Below, one piece after another: positions 1 through 11,593 of a stretch of 64,000 bases of DNA; position 1 is the first letter of the stretch, and every line of letters starts with the position of its first letter. This stretch comes from Sialis fuliginosa. Taxonomy: Eukaryota; Arthropoda; Insecta; Megaloptera; Sialidae. The DNA is taken from NCBI GenBank assembly GCA_961205875.1, contig OY540822.1:8992501-9056500 (forward strand), in the 5' to 3' direction. The position numbers were made by a program, and so were the translations under genes. Below the pieces are notes generated by a model. That model was not told the DNA's origin. It saw only the letters and a program-made list of their open reading frames with translations, and did no database searches.

Positions 1-1121
1 ATCACTCCTGTTCTCCTGTTACTTTCCTTAGCAAAGTAACAGGAGAACATGATAGTGCGATCACTCCTGTTCTCCTGTTATTTTCCTTAGCAAAGTAACA
101 GGAGAACATGATAGTGCGATCACTCCTGTTCTCCTGTTACTTTCCTTAGCAAAGTAACAGGAGAACATGATAGTGCGATCACTCCTGTTCTCCTGTTATT
201 TTCCTTAGCAATGTAACAGGAGAACATGATAGTGCGATCACTCCTGTTCTCCTGTTATTTTCCTTAGCAAAGTAACAGGAGAACATGATAGTGCGATCAC
301 TCCTGTTCTCCTGTTATTTTCCTTAGCAAAGTAACAGGAGAACATGATAGTGCGATCACTCCTGTTCTCCTGTTACTTTCCTTAGCAAAGTAACAGGAGA
401 ACATGATAGTGCGATCACTCCTGTTCTCCTGTTATTTTCCTTAGCAATGTAACAGGAGAACATGATAGTGCGATCACTCCTGTTCTCCTGTTATTTTCCT
501 TAGCAAAGTAACAGGAGAACATGATAGTGCGATCACTCCTGTTCTCCTGTTATTTTCCTTAGCAAAGTAACAGGAGAACATGATAGAGCGATCACTCCTG
601 TTTTCCTGTTACTTTCCTTAGCAAAGTAACAGGAGAACATGATAGTGTGATCGCTCCTGTTCTCCTGTTACTTTCCTTAGCAAAGTAACAGGAGAACATG
701 ATAGTGTGATCGCTCCTGTTCTCCTGTTATTTTCCTTAGCAAAGTAACAGGAGAACATGATAGTGTGATCGCTCCTGTTCTCCTGTTATTTTCCTTAGCA
801 AAGTAACAGGAGAACATGATAGTGTGATCACTCCTGTTCTCCTGTTACTTTCCTTAGCAAAGTAACAGGAGAACATGATAGTGTGGTCACTTCTGTTCTC
901 CTGTTACTTTCCTTAGCAAAGTGACAGGAGAACATGATAGTGTGATCGCTCCTGTTCTCCTGTTATTTTCCTTAGCAAAGTAACAGGAGAACATGATAGT
1001 GCGATCACTCCTGTTCTCCTGTTATTTTCCTTAGCAAAGTAACAGGAGAACATGATAGTGTGGTCACTTCTGTTCTGCTGTTACTTTCCTTAGCAAAGTA
1101 ACAGGTGAACAGGATAGTGTA
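1..1121. repeat. 59-bp hairpin satellite, 19 units
   Basis: Nineteen head-to-tail 59-bp units run from the window edge to 1121, so the array continues to the left. Each unit holds an inverted repeat: GTTCTCCTGTTACTTT, a 7-base loop CCTTAGC, then AAAGTAACAGGAGAAC. Units are nearly identical on the left and become more divergent after unit 10 (CGATCAC to TGATCGC flanks), with a decayed stretch to about 1185. Units 3-6 and 7-10 share the same order of variants, indicating a four-unit (236 bp) higher-order repeat. There are no spacers between repeats, so this is satellite DNA and not a CRISPR array. Confidence 0.95.
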
Positions 1122-1289
1122 GCCGCTTATCTTGATTTTTATAAGAAAGTAATAGGATAACAGGAAGGCCAAGAGGATTGTGTTAATAAAATGTAAAATT
1201 ATTAATTATCCTTTATTAACGAAACTATTTTAATACAACTGTTGAATTACTAAAAGTAACAGTACCTCGATTGGAAAAATCGTATTGCT

Positions 1290-2382
1290 AAATCACATTG
1301 AGAAAGCACATTTTTTAACAGTCGTATATAAGAACAAAACCTGTATACAAGAATAGCTAATATGTATATCTATAGATACTCGTATATGCATGTTATGTAC
1401 TATATTTTTTGTGCTGTTGTAACAATCCTGGGAAAAAAATGTTTTTTCTCAATGAACTAACTTGTATATAGGAACAGTTTTTATATCTTTATCTACAGAT
1501 ATAAAGCACATTTTACGAACACTATATAAGAACCATAGACAGAGCATGAACCGCGAATTTTGTATCAACATAATGGTGCAACATTTCTCCAAAACTGAAA
1601 TTTGGCGTTTAGAATAAATCTTGTTCCCAGATTAAAAGTTACTCGTTATAATGACAAGTATATCTCATCATTTAATTCTTTTGACACGGCTCTTTTAGTC
1701 ACCTTGCGCGGTGCATGCTCTATGTCTATGATAACAACAGTCTTTAAATCTTTATCTACAGATATAAAGAAGCACATTTTACTTACAACCAATCTATAAG
1801 AATAGCTTTTATATCTTTATCTACAGATATAAAGCACATAATAATATATATTGTTTGCAGCGCCATCTGAAATATAATAATTTTGAATTACAACACTTGA
1901 ATATAAGAACAGGCCTGTATATATCGAGGCAGACATTAATTACTAAATTTTTGTAGACTCATCTGAAAAATAATAATTTTGGAGAAAATAATTTTTTTAC
2001 TCATTTTACAACACTTGTACATACGGATAACCCTGTATATAAAGAAATATGTATTTGTATACTGCATAATACTTTGGGGCGATTCGTCAGAAGACAAAAA
2101 ATAATCATATGAAAATTTTTCAAATAACATGTAAGAGAATCTGGTAAAGAATACATTCAGAAATATCATTTCGAACTAATTATGTGTTGAATTATCATCA
2201 CAAACAACTATACGTACAGCACTAGGAATAACGACTAAATATATTAACCAGACCTAAAAAATGTAAAAGTAAGAGAGTTTATTCTTCAATATTTCTTAAT
2301 TAAATCTTTGAATAGCAATACCATATAAATTAGTTATATCTTTTTCATTATAATATTTTATAATTAAAAAAAAACAGATAAC
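1290..2382. repeat. Degenerate TATATAAGAACAG-type repeat field
   Basis: AT-rich stretch carrying many scattered copies of words such as CTGTATATAAGAACAG and the hairpin word TTTATATCTTTATCTACAGA followed by TATAAAGCACAT (around 1480, 1744 and 1808). The short ORFs here are not supported as genes: no domain, no splice pattern, low complexity. It merges on the right with the better-defined 1.1-kb duplicated blocks. Confidence 0.7.
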
Positions 2383-4510
2383 ATAAATAAGACTACAAAT
2401 TTAATACATTTGTATTGCTATCTAAAACAATTTTTTTTTTTTTTTTTGAGAAAAATATATAAAAACAGTCCTGTAAATAAGAAAAACCCTGTATATTAGA
2501 ACTGCCCTGTAATATAAGAGCCCTTTTAATAAGAACAGCCCATGTATATAAGAACAGCCCTGTATATAAAGTGGTATATTATATTAACTACAATCTAATA
2601 AATATCAATTTGGAGAGAATAAGAATAAGCTTAAAGAATATTTTTAAATTAAATCTTTAAATAGCAATACCTTATAAACTAACTTAACTTACTTATGAAA
2701 TAATTAAATAATTTTTTTACTCATTCAACAACAGTTGAATGTAGGAACAACTCTGTATTTGTAATGCCATCTAATTAATAACAATTTTAGAGAAAAATAT
2801 TTGTTTAAATCTTTTTAATATGTCAACAGCCCTGTAGATCAGATCAGGCCTTTATATAAGAACAGCTCTGTATATAAGAACCGTACAAAAAGAACAGTCC
2901 TGTATATAAGAACAGCCTATATATATGATAGTCCTGTATATAACATCATGCCTGTATTATATAAGATCAGCTTAGGATAAAAGAAGAGTCCTGATGTAAG
3001 AAAACCCCTTTATAATAGAACTGCCTTGTATATAACCGTACAAAAAAAACAGTCTAGTATATAAGAACAGTCCTGTATATAAAGAGGCACATTTTAATTG
3101 CTATATTTTTTGTAGTGCTGTCTGACAAATACATTTTTTTACTTATTTTACCATTTAAAGAAAAAACGATCTGCAAGGACTACAGATTTAATACATTTGT
3201 ATTTTTTTGTATTGCTATCTAAAAAAATTTTTTTTTTTTTGAGAAAAATATGTAAGAACAGTCATGTAAATAAGAAAAACCCTGTATATTAGAACTGCCC
3301 TGTAATATAAGAGCCCTTTTAATAAGAACAGCCCATGTATATGAGAACAGCCCTGTATATAAAGTGGTACATTATATTAAATATAATTTTTAAATAGCAC
3401 TACAATCTAATAAATATCAATTTACCTTATAAACTAGTTATATCTTTTTCATTTAATTATGTTAGAAATGTTCCAAAACTCATTCACTCTATTTTAAAAA
3501 ATAATCGAGATCAATCATTTTATAATTGAGCAAGTTTTGCTCAAAACTGAAATTACAATACGAAAGAATACCAATTTGCTATAAATATATGCAATTTTTA
3601 CATACTAAGTACTTAATTTCCAGTTGAAAAACATATTTTGGTCAATTTTCACAGGGAAGTACCTAAGCAGCTACAATAGATGCATACAAAAATAGAGAAG
3701 CGCAAAATGGAATGTTTTATTTGCATTGTTCATTATTTATATTTTCAATTCTTTATTTATGTTAACTTATTTATGAAAAAATTAAATAATTTTTTTACTC
3801 TTTCAACAACAGTTGAATGTAGGAACAACCCTGTATTTGTAATGCCATCTAATTAATAACAATTTTAGAGAAAAATATTTGTTTAAATCTTTTTAATATG
3901 TCAACAGCCCTGTAGATCAGATCAGGCATTATATAAGAACAGCTCTGTATATAAGAACCGTACAAAAAAAACAGTCCTGTATATAAGAACAGCCTATATA
4001 TATGATAGTCCTGTATATAACATCATGCCTGTATGTACAATCAGGCTATTATATAAGATCAGCTTTGGATAAAAGAAGAGTCCTGATGTAAGAAAACCCC
4101 TTTATAATAGAACTGCCTTGTATATAACCGTACAAAAAAAACAGTCTTGTATATAAGAACAGTCCTGTATATAAAGAGGCACATTTTAATTGCTGTATTT
4201 TTTGTAGTGCTGTCTGACAAATACATTTTTTTACTTATTTTACCATTTAAAGAAAAAACGATCTGCAAGGACTACAGATTTAATACATTTGTATTTGTTT
4301 TGTATTGCTATCTAAAAAAAATTTTAGTATTTTTTTGAGAAAAATATGTAAGAACAGTCATGTAAATAAGAAAAACCCTGTATATTAGAACTGCCCTGTA
4401 ATATAAGAGCCCTTTTAATAAGAACAGCCCATGTATATAAGAACAGCCCTGTATATAAAGTGGTACATTATATTAAATATATTTTTAAATAGCACTACAA
4501 TCTAATAAAT
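2383..4510. repeat. 1.09-kb direct segmental repeat (two to three copies)
   Basis: Block A (GAACTGCCCTGTAATATAAG and its surroundings) occurs near 2383-2590, 3165-3420 and 4255-4510. Block B (CAACAGTTGAATGTAGGAAC and its surroundings) occurs near 2685-3165 and 3761-4255. The offset between equivalent points is about 1.08-1.09 kb, so 2685-3760 and 3761-4510 are a tandem duplication preceded by a shortened copy. The spacer 3430-3760 carries pieces of two other repeat families (see 7143-7868 and 18583-19239). Nothing here looks protein-coding. Confidence 0.8.
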
Positions 4511-5129
4511 ATCAATTTTGGAAAAATAAATGTATATTTTTTTTTAATTTTGGTATCTTTCATATGTGACTTAATTTATTAATATATTTGCATATTTATT
4601 TAGTAATAAAAAAGATATAACTAATCAACATTGTACATCTCTCTTACTTATCAAACCTGCGTACATTTTATCTGGTTTTTAATTTTATTTAAAAATATAT
4701 ACGTACTTTGATTTTTCGCTCAAAAACTATTTGACTAAACATAAAAATATTTTGTAATTTGTGCGTATGTATTTAAAAGAAACTGAGATCTTGGCTTCTG
4801 AGTATAATATTTGGTCGTTATTTCGGCCAATGTTTCGTAGCAATACTGCGAATAAAGAATGTTTTTTTCTTAAAAATAAAAAAATACATTTTTATTTAAT
4901 ATTCCCTAGCGACTCCACTAGATTATTTTTATATTATATATTTTTTCTGTACAATAATTTGTATATTATTCAATGGAAAATGAAAATAATAAACGTCTCT
5001 AAACTGACCAGCTAAAAAAACTCGCTTATGAAAGTAGAAAAATTATCTTTTTTAAAATACCAAACAAGAAAAAAAGTCAATAAAAAATAAATATATAAAC
5101 AGATTTAAAATAATTCGTTAGTATATAAA

Positions 5130-5590
5130 TTACTGACCCCAGTCTTGACCGCTTTATTCTCATGAAGTCATGTTACTTATAATACAACTACCTCTTTATT
5201 AAATCATTTAAATTACCTATGCCCGCAAATATAGTTTGTTTTTTAAATTAAAGTAATGTACACCCAGTGATGGACAGTTGCTAATAATTACAAAATGATA
5301 AGTACTACGATGTAAAAGTTATAAAATAAAGAATCGTAAAATTGTAAACAATGTAAAGCAGATGCTATGACATTATAATAATTAATAAATAGATAACACT
5401 AATAATTAGTTTAAATGTCCACCATTTTAACACCCATTGGTTGATTGTCTATAAATTAAGCTGTTTTAGAGTTAAGTATTTATATATTATGATTCAGTAA
5501 TTGCAGTAATTAAATATCAACAAATATTTCTAATTTAGTACATTTAATTAAACAAGAGTCCAACATTGGCGTATGATCCAAGTACCTAAC
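5130..5590 (+). mobile_element. GGTACTGGCACCAG-family copy 1 (diverged)
   Basis: Shares its interior (CACCCAGTGATGGACA, AATTAGTTTAAATGTCCACC, TATCAACAAATATTTCTAAT) with five other copies at 39.8, 56.9, 57.6, 59.7 and 61.7 kb. The ends are worn here: the left reads ACCCCAGTCTTGACCGC and the right CCAAGTACCTA. It is non-autonomous with no coding capacity. The intact copies show the TIR AAGGTACTGGCACCAG. Confidence 0.75.
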
Positions 5591-5974
5591 AATGCCACAA
5601 TGGCAACAAGGGTGTTTAATAAAAATAAAAACATATGAATTATAAATTTTTATGTGAATATCTTAAACTTCCCATTGTGCATTTTTTGTTGTATAATATT
5701 TTTAAAATTTTCTTGTGACCCACACTTTGAGAACCTCTGTACTATGACAGAAAAATATGCTCGTGGAGACGCTGGGTATTATCTAAAATATTGATTTGTT
5801 GCAATCTAAGATTTTCAATGACTCCTCTCCGGCATCAGTTATGACACGGTCACAAAGTAAATGCAATATACATATAACTTCCAAAATACCATCTTAATTT
5901 CAATTATGTAAAATATATAATACAAACTGGGCTGCATCATTTATAATAAATCCACTGTCATGGGCATTAATGTA

Positions 5975-6076
5975 CAGGTTGTTCCGTAATTCTGGATCCA
6001 TACAAAATTTATTACATGATCTGTTCAAAGGGCAGCATATTAAAAACAAACAGGTCCTGAATTACAGAACATCCTG
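5975..6076. mobile_element. 102-bp TIR micro-element with TA duplication
   Basis: The left end CAGGTTGTTCCGTAATTCTG mirrors the right end, which on the other strand reads CAGGATGTTCTGTAATTCAG. TA flanks both sides (5973-5974 and 6077-6078), as expected of Tc1/mariner-type insertion. There is no room for a gene. Only one copy was seen in this window. Confidence 0.75.
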
Positions 6077-6435
6077 TAGATTTAATTAGATCTTACATAA
6101 GTTGATTTTGATATAAAGTACAACTTTATTGGTCAGTGAGGAATGTTTCCATTTTCTGCTCAGCCATCTGATGTGATAGCGTGATTAGACATTTTTCACG
6201 ATTAGAACGGTATCAGTTTGCGCATTGTTAGACAACACGCCGACATATCATTTTTTTAGTTTTTACTAATGTGAAGTACTCTCTACATACAACTGTAAAG
6301 TGCAGCATAATTCTATAAAACTGGCTAAACTATTAAACCTATAGCATAACGATGTTTTAATCAAATCATATTAGTAGAAATATAGCCCAAATCGGGAACT
6401 TATTCTGACCAAAATGATTTTTGGTGGAAACGTTT

Positions 6436-8115
6436 TACTAGTGTCCCTGATTATTCATTATAATAAGATCAAAAACATCAAGATTAATATAATGGTGACG
6501 GAAATATTCTAAACCCCCAAATTAGTGTGTACTAGAACAAGATATATTCCTGCTACAGAATTCTGTACATCAATTGATGTAAAAAGTTAAAGTTAAAATG
6601 ATATTCCATTAAATATTGAAAATATAATACTTCAACACCATTAAATAGGTATTTGATAATTTCAGAGACGATTTAAGGTGGAATCTTGGTCCGGGTGTTT
6701 CTGTGAAAATTTTTATTTTTTTGCAAATTTTAACTTAACATTTTTTTCAAAATGACCAATTTTTTTCCTGATAAAACTGAACTTTTAATGTCAATGCAGG
6801 ACGATGAGAAAGCAACAACAAATGTTTAGACGTAAATAAGTCGATCAAAAATGGTCGTACAGTAATACCAAAAAATCTAATTGAAGAGAAAAGTCTGATC
6901 TACAAAAATAATTCATTAGATTTGATAAAAAAAATGTACCACAGCTCGCATGGAGGATCTCAAAATTGCTATCAATTTTTTGAAGCGCTTCATCAAAAAA
7001 GTGATTATTCAGAAGGAACCAAAGGACGAAAACAAAAACGCTTGTTTTAAAACCTTTTTTGAAAACTGTTTTATGAACATTTTTCGCGGAGAAATAGCCA
7101 TTCAAAATATCTTTAAAAAGTTTAATTTTAGTGTATATGTAATTTATATATGCTAAGTATTTAATTTCCAGTCGAATAACATACCTTGACAATTTTCACA
7201 GGGACTTACCTAGGCAGCTACAATAGATGGATACAAACAGACAGCGCATAATAGAGAAGTGCTAAAGAGATATTAATTATTTTGTTTTAATTATCATAAT
7301 TTTGTATCTTATAAATTATTAATTGCTAAGGAATTTAAGTTATAATCTTGAGATGATATTTCCAAACTTGGATGAATAGCAAGTAACTAGTGTTCAGTTG
7401 CCGAACACATTAACCCAATTATGACATTTAGAGTACCCATGAATATTTTAAGACATACATAATTACATTGTAAAAGATTAACACAGCAACCATTGAAATA
7501 ATAACAGAACATGATTTTTTTAAATAAGTGCGATGGAATTACAATAAGATGGAATAAGAATGGTATCAAATTATTTTCTTTTCTGGTTCCGAATGAGATT
7601 AATGCAATTTTTGGCTTCGCCGTAGTTGGATAGACATGATTGAATTAAAATCGATTTTTTTCTGTGCTTACCTATGAATCTGAAATAATTACTAGGCCTA
7701 TATTATTATTAATGAATCGTTTTTAATATCTATTTTGCGTTTCTCTATTTTTGCACCGTGTGTTTACATCCATCTATTATAGATATCTAGATAAGTCTCT
7801 GAGAAAATTGAATGGCATATACGTATGTTATTCAACTGGAAATTAAATGCTTAGTATATATAAATTACATATATTTGCAGCAAATTTGCCAAATGTGAAA
7901 AAATATTTTTATTTATTTAAAACTAATTTGTTTTCCCCGGCACTTCTTGTGCTACTATTAAACCGATATTAACGACCTTAAACTTATTTTAAAGAAAACT
8001 TTATGTCCTACAAAAACGTCCTACGTTAAATGAACGGTTTCAGAGAAAAACACGAAAAACTATGGAAAAACGTAATCAGCTCGGATTTTTTGTGGGATAA
8101 TCAGGGACACTAGTA
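6436..8115. mobile_element. 1.68-kb element with 19-bp perfect TIRs
   Basis: TACTAGTGTCCCTGATTAT at 6436-6454 is the exact reverse complement of 8097-8115. Between them are short ORFs on both strands without recognisable domains, so this looks like a non-autonomous DNA element. Inside it lies a second inverted pair (7143-7260 against 7730-7868) that also matches 3570-3720. Superfamily unknown: no transposase motif was seen and the target duplication cannot be read with confidence. Confidence 0.75.
7143..7868. repeat. Inverted repeat arms within the 6.4-8.1 kb element
   Basis: The left arm (AGTATTTAATTTCCAGTCGA ... CAGCTACAATAGATGGATAC) is repeated in inverse orientation at 7730-7868 and as a third copy at 3570-3720. 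Arms are about 120-140 bp with several mismatches. This is a fold-back layout, nested in or part of the larger element. Confidence 0.65.
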
Positions 8116-8158
8116 GTCCGAATTAGTTTCAGGTAAAAGTCTAATATGATTCGAATAT

Positions 8159-8515
8159 TTATGGAATATATCTTAATAAATCCCTAATGTTAACAACAAA
8201 CATTCTGAAAAGTCCTGAAATTTTTGTTTACTTTATAAAAATTTGATAATTAGATTATATAAAAAATCTGAAAAAATTATGGAATACAACTTATTAAATC
8301 CTTAATGTAAATAACAAAAAGATCTGAAATAATTCCTGAAACAAGACCTGAAATTTTTGTTTACTTTTTTAACAGTTATATAAAAAATCTGAAAAAATTA
8401 TAGAATATGCCTACTAAATTACTAATATATTAAACAAAAAATTCTGAAAAATTTCTTAAAAAAATCCTGTTGACTTTAAATTATTTTTTAAATCAATTTC
8501 ATAAAAAATCTTTGA
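8159..8515. repeat. Degenerate ~120-bp tandem repeat, three copies
   Basis: Three successive copies of a block running from GGAATA...TTAATAAATCC through CCTGAAATTTTTGTTTAC to AAAAAATCTGAAAAAATTA. AT-rich and non-coding. Confidence 0.65.
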
Positions 8516-8609
8516 CAGTGGCCTAAGTCCATTTGTCAATTTTTTGTTGTTGACTGTAGTAACATGTATAATTTGAGGTAATTATCATAAAAAACAATTT
8601 GTATATTCA

Positions 8610-9020
8610 AATGTAAGTACACTTTTCAGTCTATCGAAGGGTGGTTAGAACATTTTTTAACAATATTTGTTATGATTTTCATTGAAAGTACTAATTAAAT
8701 ACTACATTTTGGAATTTTTCCAGATTTTTTGAATTGATAGTTTAGAAATTAGAGGGCGGAGAGACGCTCTGATGACATTTAAAATCAAATATATCGTGAC
8801 TGAAGGGTTAAAATCAAAAAGTCATATAACCTTTTTTGTTGCATTTTAGGAGACCTATTCAAAAACACCCCACTCAATGGGGTAAGTGAGAAAAAAAATG
8901 TGAGTACACTTTTCAGTCTGTGGAAGGGGGGTTAGAAAATTTTTTGACAGTGTTTGTATAATTTTCATTAAAAGTATTAATTAAAAACTACATTCAGGAA
9001 TTTTTTTAGATATTTTGAAA
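8610..9020. repeat. Direct repeat pair, ~120 bp, offset ~287 bp
   Basis: GTACACTTTTCAGTCT begins a block at about 8618 and again at about 8904. Each is followed by a GG-rich stretch, TTAGAA, an A/T-rich stretch and ACTACATTNNGGAATTTTT. No coding content was seen. 9020-9950 on the right is AT-rich with no feature I can support. Confidence 0.6.
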
Positions 9021-9956
9021 TTTGTAAAATAAACTTTATCGAGCTCTGCTAAACTGTGTGGGCGTTAATTATTTCAAAAATAAATAATCAAATTTAAAAG
9101 TTTTAAAATATAACAATAAATTGTAAGTCAAATGTGGACAATTGTAAAAAATCACAGTTCAATTATACGTTGTCACTGTGTACCGTTCTAAATGTGAATA
9201 GATTAAGGGGTAAAGTCAATGTAACGGAAAAAAATGTATAAAAAGATTCAGTTAAAATTCCTAAAATTGCCTAAGTTACAGTCAATTTATTGAGAGCAAT
9301 TAACGTGGCCAGTTATGACTCTCAGAAAACTTATAAACGTGTTTTTCTCTAAACGATTTTGTCTCAGCGATTTCTCAAAAACTAATTAACCGATTAAAAA
9401 CATTTTTTTTTCTAAATTTTCATAATCGCAGTGGCTAAGTCTGTGCGTAACTTTTTTTGAAATTTTGATATTTACTATTTTTTTAAGACCGATTGAATTA
9501 AAAAAAAGGTGTAAAAATGAAAAAAAAACATCACCATATTGTGAGAAAATTATAGGTGCATTTATATAAATATTGATAAAATATTTTTTTTTTCTGATAA
9601 TCCATCCTGAACTTTTGATGAGACAGTAGAGAAAATTATTTTTTTTGTTTGTCACATCGAGGCTCATAACATCGTAAATTTTTAATATTTCTCAATAAAA
9701 TTTGGTTTTGAATACATTGAATAAATACTTAATAAAATATCCTTTACCCAATTCTAAAATAATTAGTTATACTTTTGAAAAAAATACTCAAACATTGAGT
9801 TTTTGACCCGTTACATTGACTTTCCTACATAAGTATTTTTATCATTTTACTGACTAGTATTAAAAAAAATTATAACATTAGATACATCATACATTTTCCT
9901 CTAATCGTTTTAGCAATTTGTTTAAAATAAACATTTAGTTGTTTGAGAATCTAGAA

Positions 9957-10078
9957 GACATCACAAAGAACAAGTGTCTTGTGAACAACAACAGCGCTAC
10001 CTGAGACAACGGTTGGAACAGCTGACCTCTGCTATATGCCTCACCATTTCAAACGTGACAGACGAGTTCCGTGGCTGA
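9957..10078 (+). CDS. Candidate terminal exon, unknown protein (+)
   Basis: A GC-richer island in AT-rich surroundings. On the plus strand one frame stays open and reads ...CEQQQRYLRQRLEQLTSAIC... then TISNVTDEFRG and TGA at 10076-10078. The Q/R/L spacing resembles a leucine zipper or coiled-coil tail such as those ending some bHLH-zip factors, but I do not recognise the gene. A weak acceptor (ATCTAG before AAGACATC) lies at its left. A minus-strand frame (PRNSSVTFEMVRHIAEV...) is also open, so the strand is uncertain. It could be a transposon remnant. No partner exon was found. Confidence 0.3.
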
Positions 10079-10386
10079 TTGTTTGCAGGTGAATTTGTCA
10101 CGGCTGAAATTAAACATAATTGTATTATCTCACAAACTTCATAGTTTAAATAATCTAAAGTGTTTGTTATAAATTCAATTCAAATCTATCTACATATTTA
10201 TAAATATTATAACAGCTGTTTTTTATTTTATAAAATTGTAAATATATTAATATTATTAAATGTATTTACCGTTTGGATTATTATTTCTTGTTTATCGGCT
10301 TTTAACTTTGTAAATTTTTAATATTTTTCAATAAAAATTGGTATTAAATAATTTGAATATATGATTAATAAAATGTACCTACCTAC

Positions 10387-10495
10387 TGACGGTGAATGTT
10401 TGCGATGAGAACAAATTCCGGTGAAGGAATCACATCAATCCTTGTATCCTTGGCATCCTTCGTATCTTCAATCATGTCGTCAGTTTTGCCCGCAT
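10387..10495 (-). CDS. Candidate internal exon, unknown protein (-)
   Basis: On the minus strand an acceptor (TTTGACTGACAG) precedes an open frame reading ...AGKTDDMIEDTKDAKDTRID... then VIPSPEFVLIANIHR, ending at a donor with GTAGGT. The acidic/lysine repeats DMIEDTKDAKDT are unusual for random AT-rich DNA. The plus-strand reading is Ser-rich and lacks splice sites. I do not recognise the family, and phases do not join it to the 10.0-kb island on the minus strand. Its other exons were not found; a neighbouring gene reading away from gwl is possible. Confidence 0.35.
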
Positions 10496-11299
10496 CTGTC
10501 AGTCAAATAGATATATTTATATATACATATTTATATTTAGATACAATTCATATATTTATATATACAGGGTCTCTCAGTTTCCAAGAACGGCCTTTTGTAG
10601 GAAGTCTATTTTATTTTAACGACGTAGAACATCTTCCCCGGAGAGTAACCTCAGAAGCACACTTATATCTACAGAACTAATTATAGTCCCATTTCAACCC
10701 CCAACTGTATAAATTACATCGATATGAAATTGTAATTTTTCATACACACAAACTAGTGATTACATAATGTTTATGTATGATTAAACACGAAAATACAATA
10801 TTCCAATGACCTTCAAAATAATTATTAAAATGCAGCAATTTTATTATCAAATTATTATTATAAGTTTTTGTATTTTAAATAATAAATACAAGTCAAAACT
10901 ACTACTCACGTTTATTTATTCCATTAACTTAATTGTATCCTTGGATCTATTGTATCCCATCATTATAATATATAAGGAAATAAATATATCTTGAATTTTA
11001 AACAGAAACATTTTTGTCAAACGGAACACATAATATACCTACATATAAATTAATTAAGAACGTAATTCACTTAATTAATAAAAATCAACAATTATTACAC
11101 TTGTACACAACTAATTATAATTATAACTTCAATAATAACGTAAATGACTGTCTCGTGTTCGTAAAAAGACTCATTAAAAATTAAAAACACACGTAAGTAT
11201 ATTCCGTATATTCACGTAACTGTTTAGACGTATTCTCAAACAAATTGAAACTCCCATCTCGAGCCGGTTTACGCGCCTGCCCTCTGCTGTCAGTACTTT

Positions 11300-11522
11300 A
11301 AATTAATGACCGATGCCATCGATGCTGCTAATCGATGAAATTAACCGATGCAATCGATGGTGCTAATCGATTAAATTAACCGATGCAATCGATGGTGCTA
11401 ATCGATGAAATTAACCGATGCAATCGATGGTGCTAATCGATGAAATTAACCGATGCAATCGATGTGCTAATCGATGAAATTAACCGATGCAATTGCTTCA
11501 ATGAAATTTACCGATGCTGTTA
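11300..11522. repeat. 35-bp ATCGAT minisatellite upstream of gwl
   Basis: Six copies start at 11311, 11346, 11381, 11416, 11451 and 11485 (the last after a 1-base loss). The unit contains CGATGCAATCGATGGTGCTA followed by ATCGATGAAATTAAC. Each unit has two ATCGAT/TCGAT words. It ends about 70 bp before the gwl start codon, so it lies in the promoter or 5' UTR. A GC-richer patch at 11255-11290 sits just outside. Confidence 0.85.
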
Positions 11523-11593
11523 ACCAAGTTTTTTTATCTATGGTGATGGTTATACATATGTCATTAATGGATTCAAAATACTAACGGATTAAA

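Noticed and set aside
1..1121. CRISPR-like array of palindromic repeats
   Set aside because: Units are contiguous with no unique spacers, and the window is eukaryotic; it is satellite DNA.
10396..10680. Plus-strand 94-residue ORF
   Set aside because: Splice sites and residue content favour the minus strand for its GC-rich part; the rest is AT-rich low complexity.
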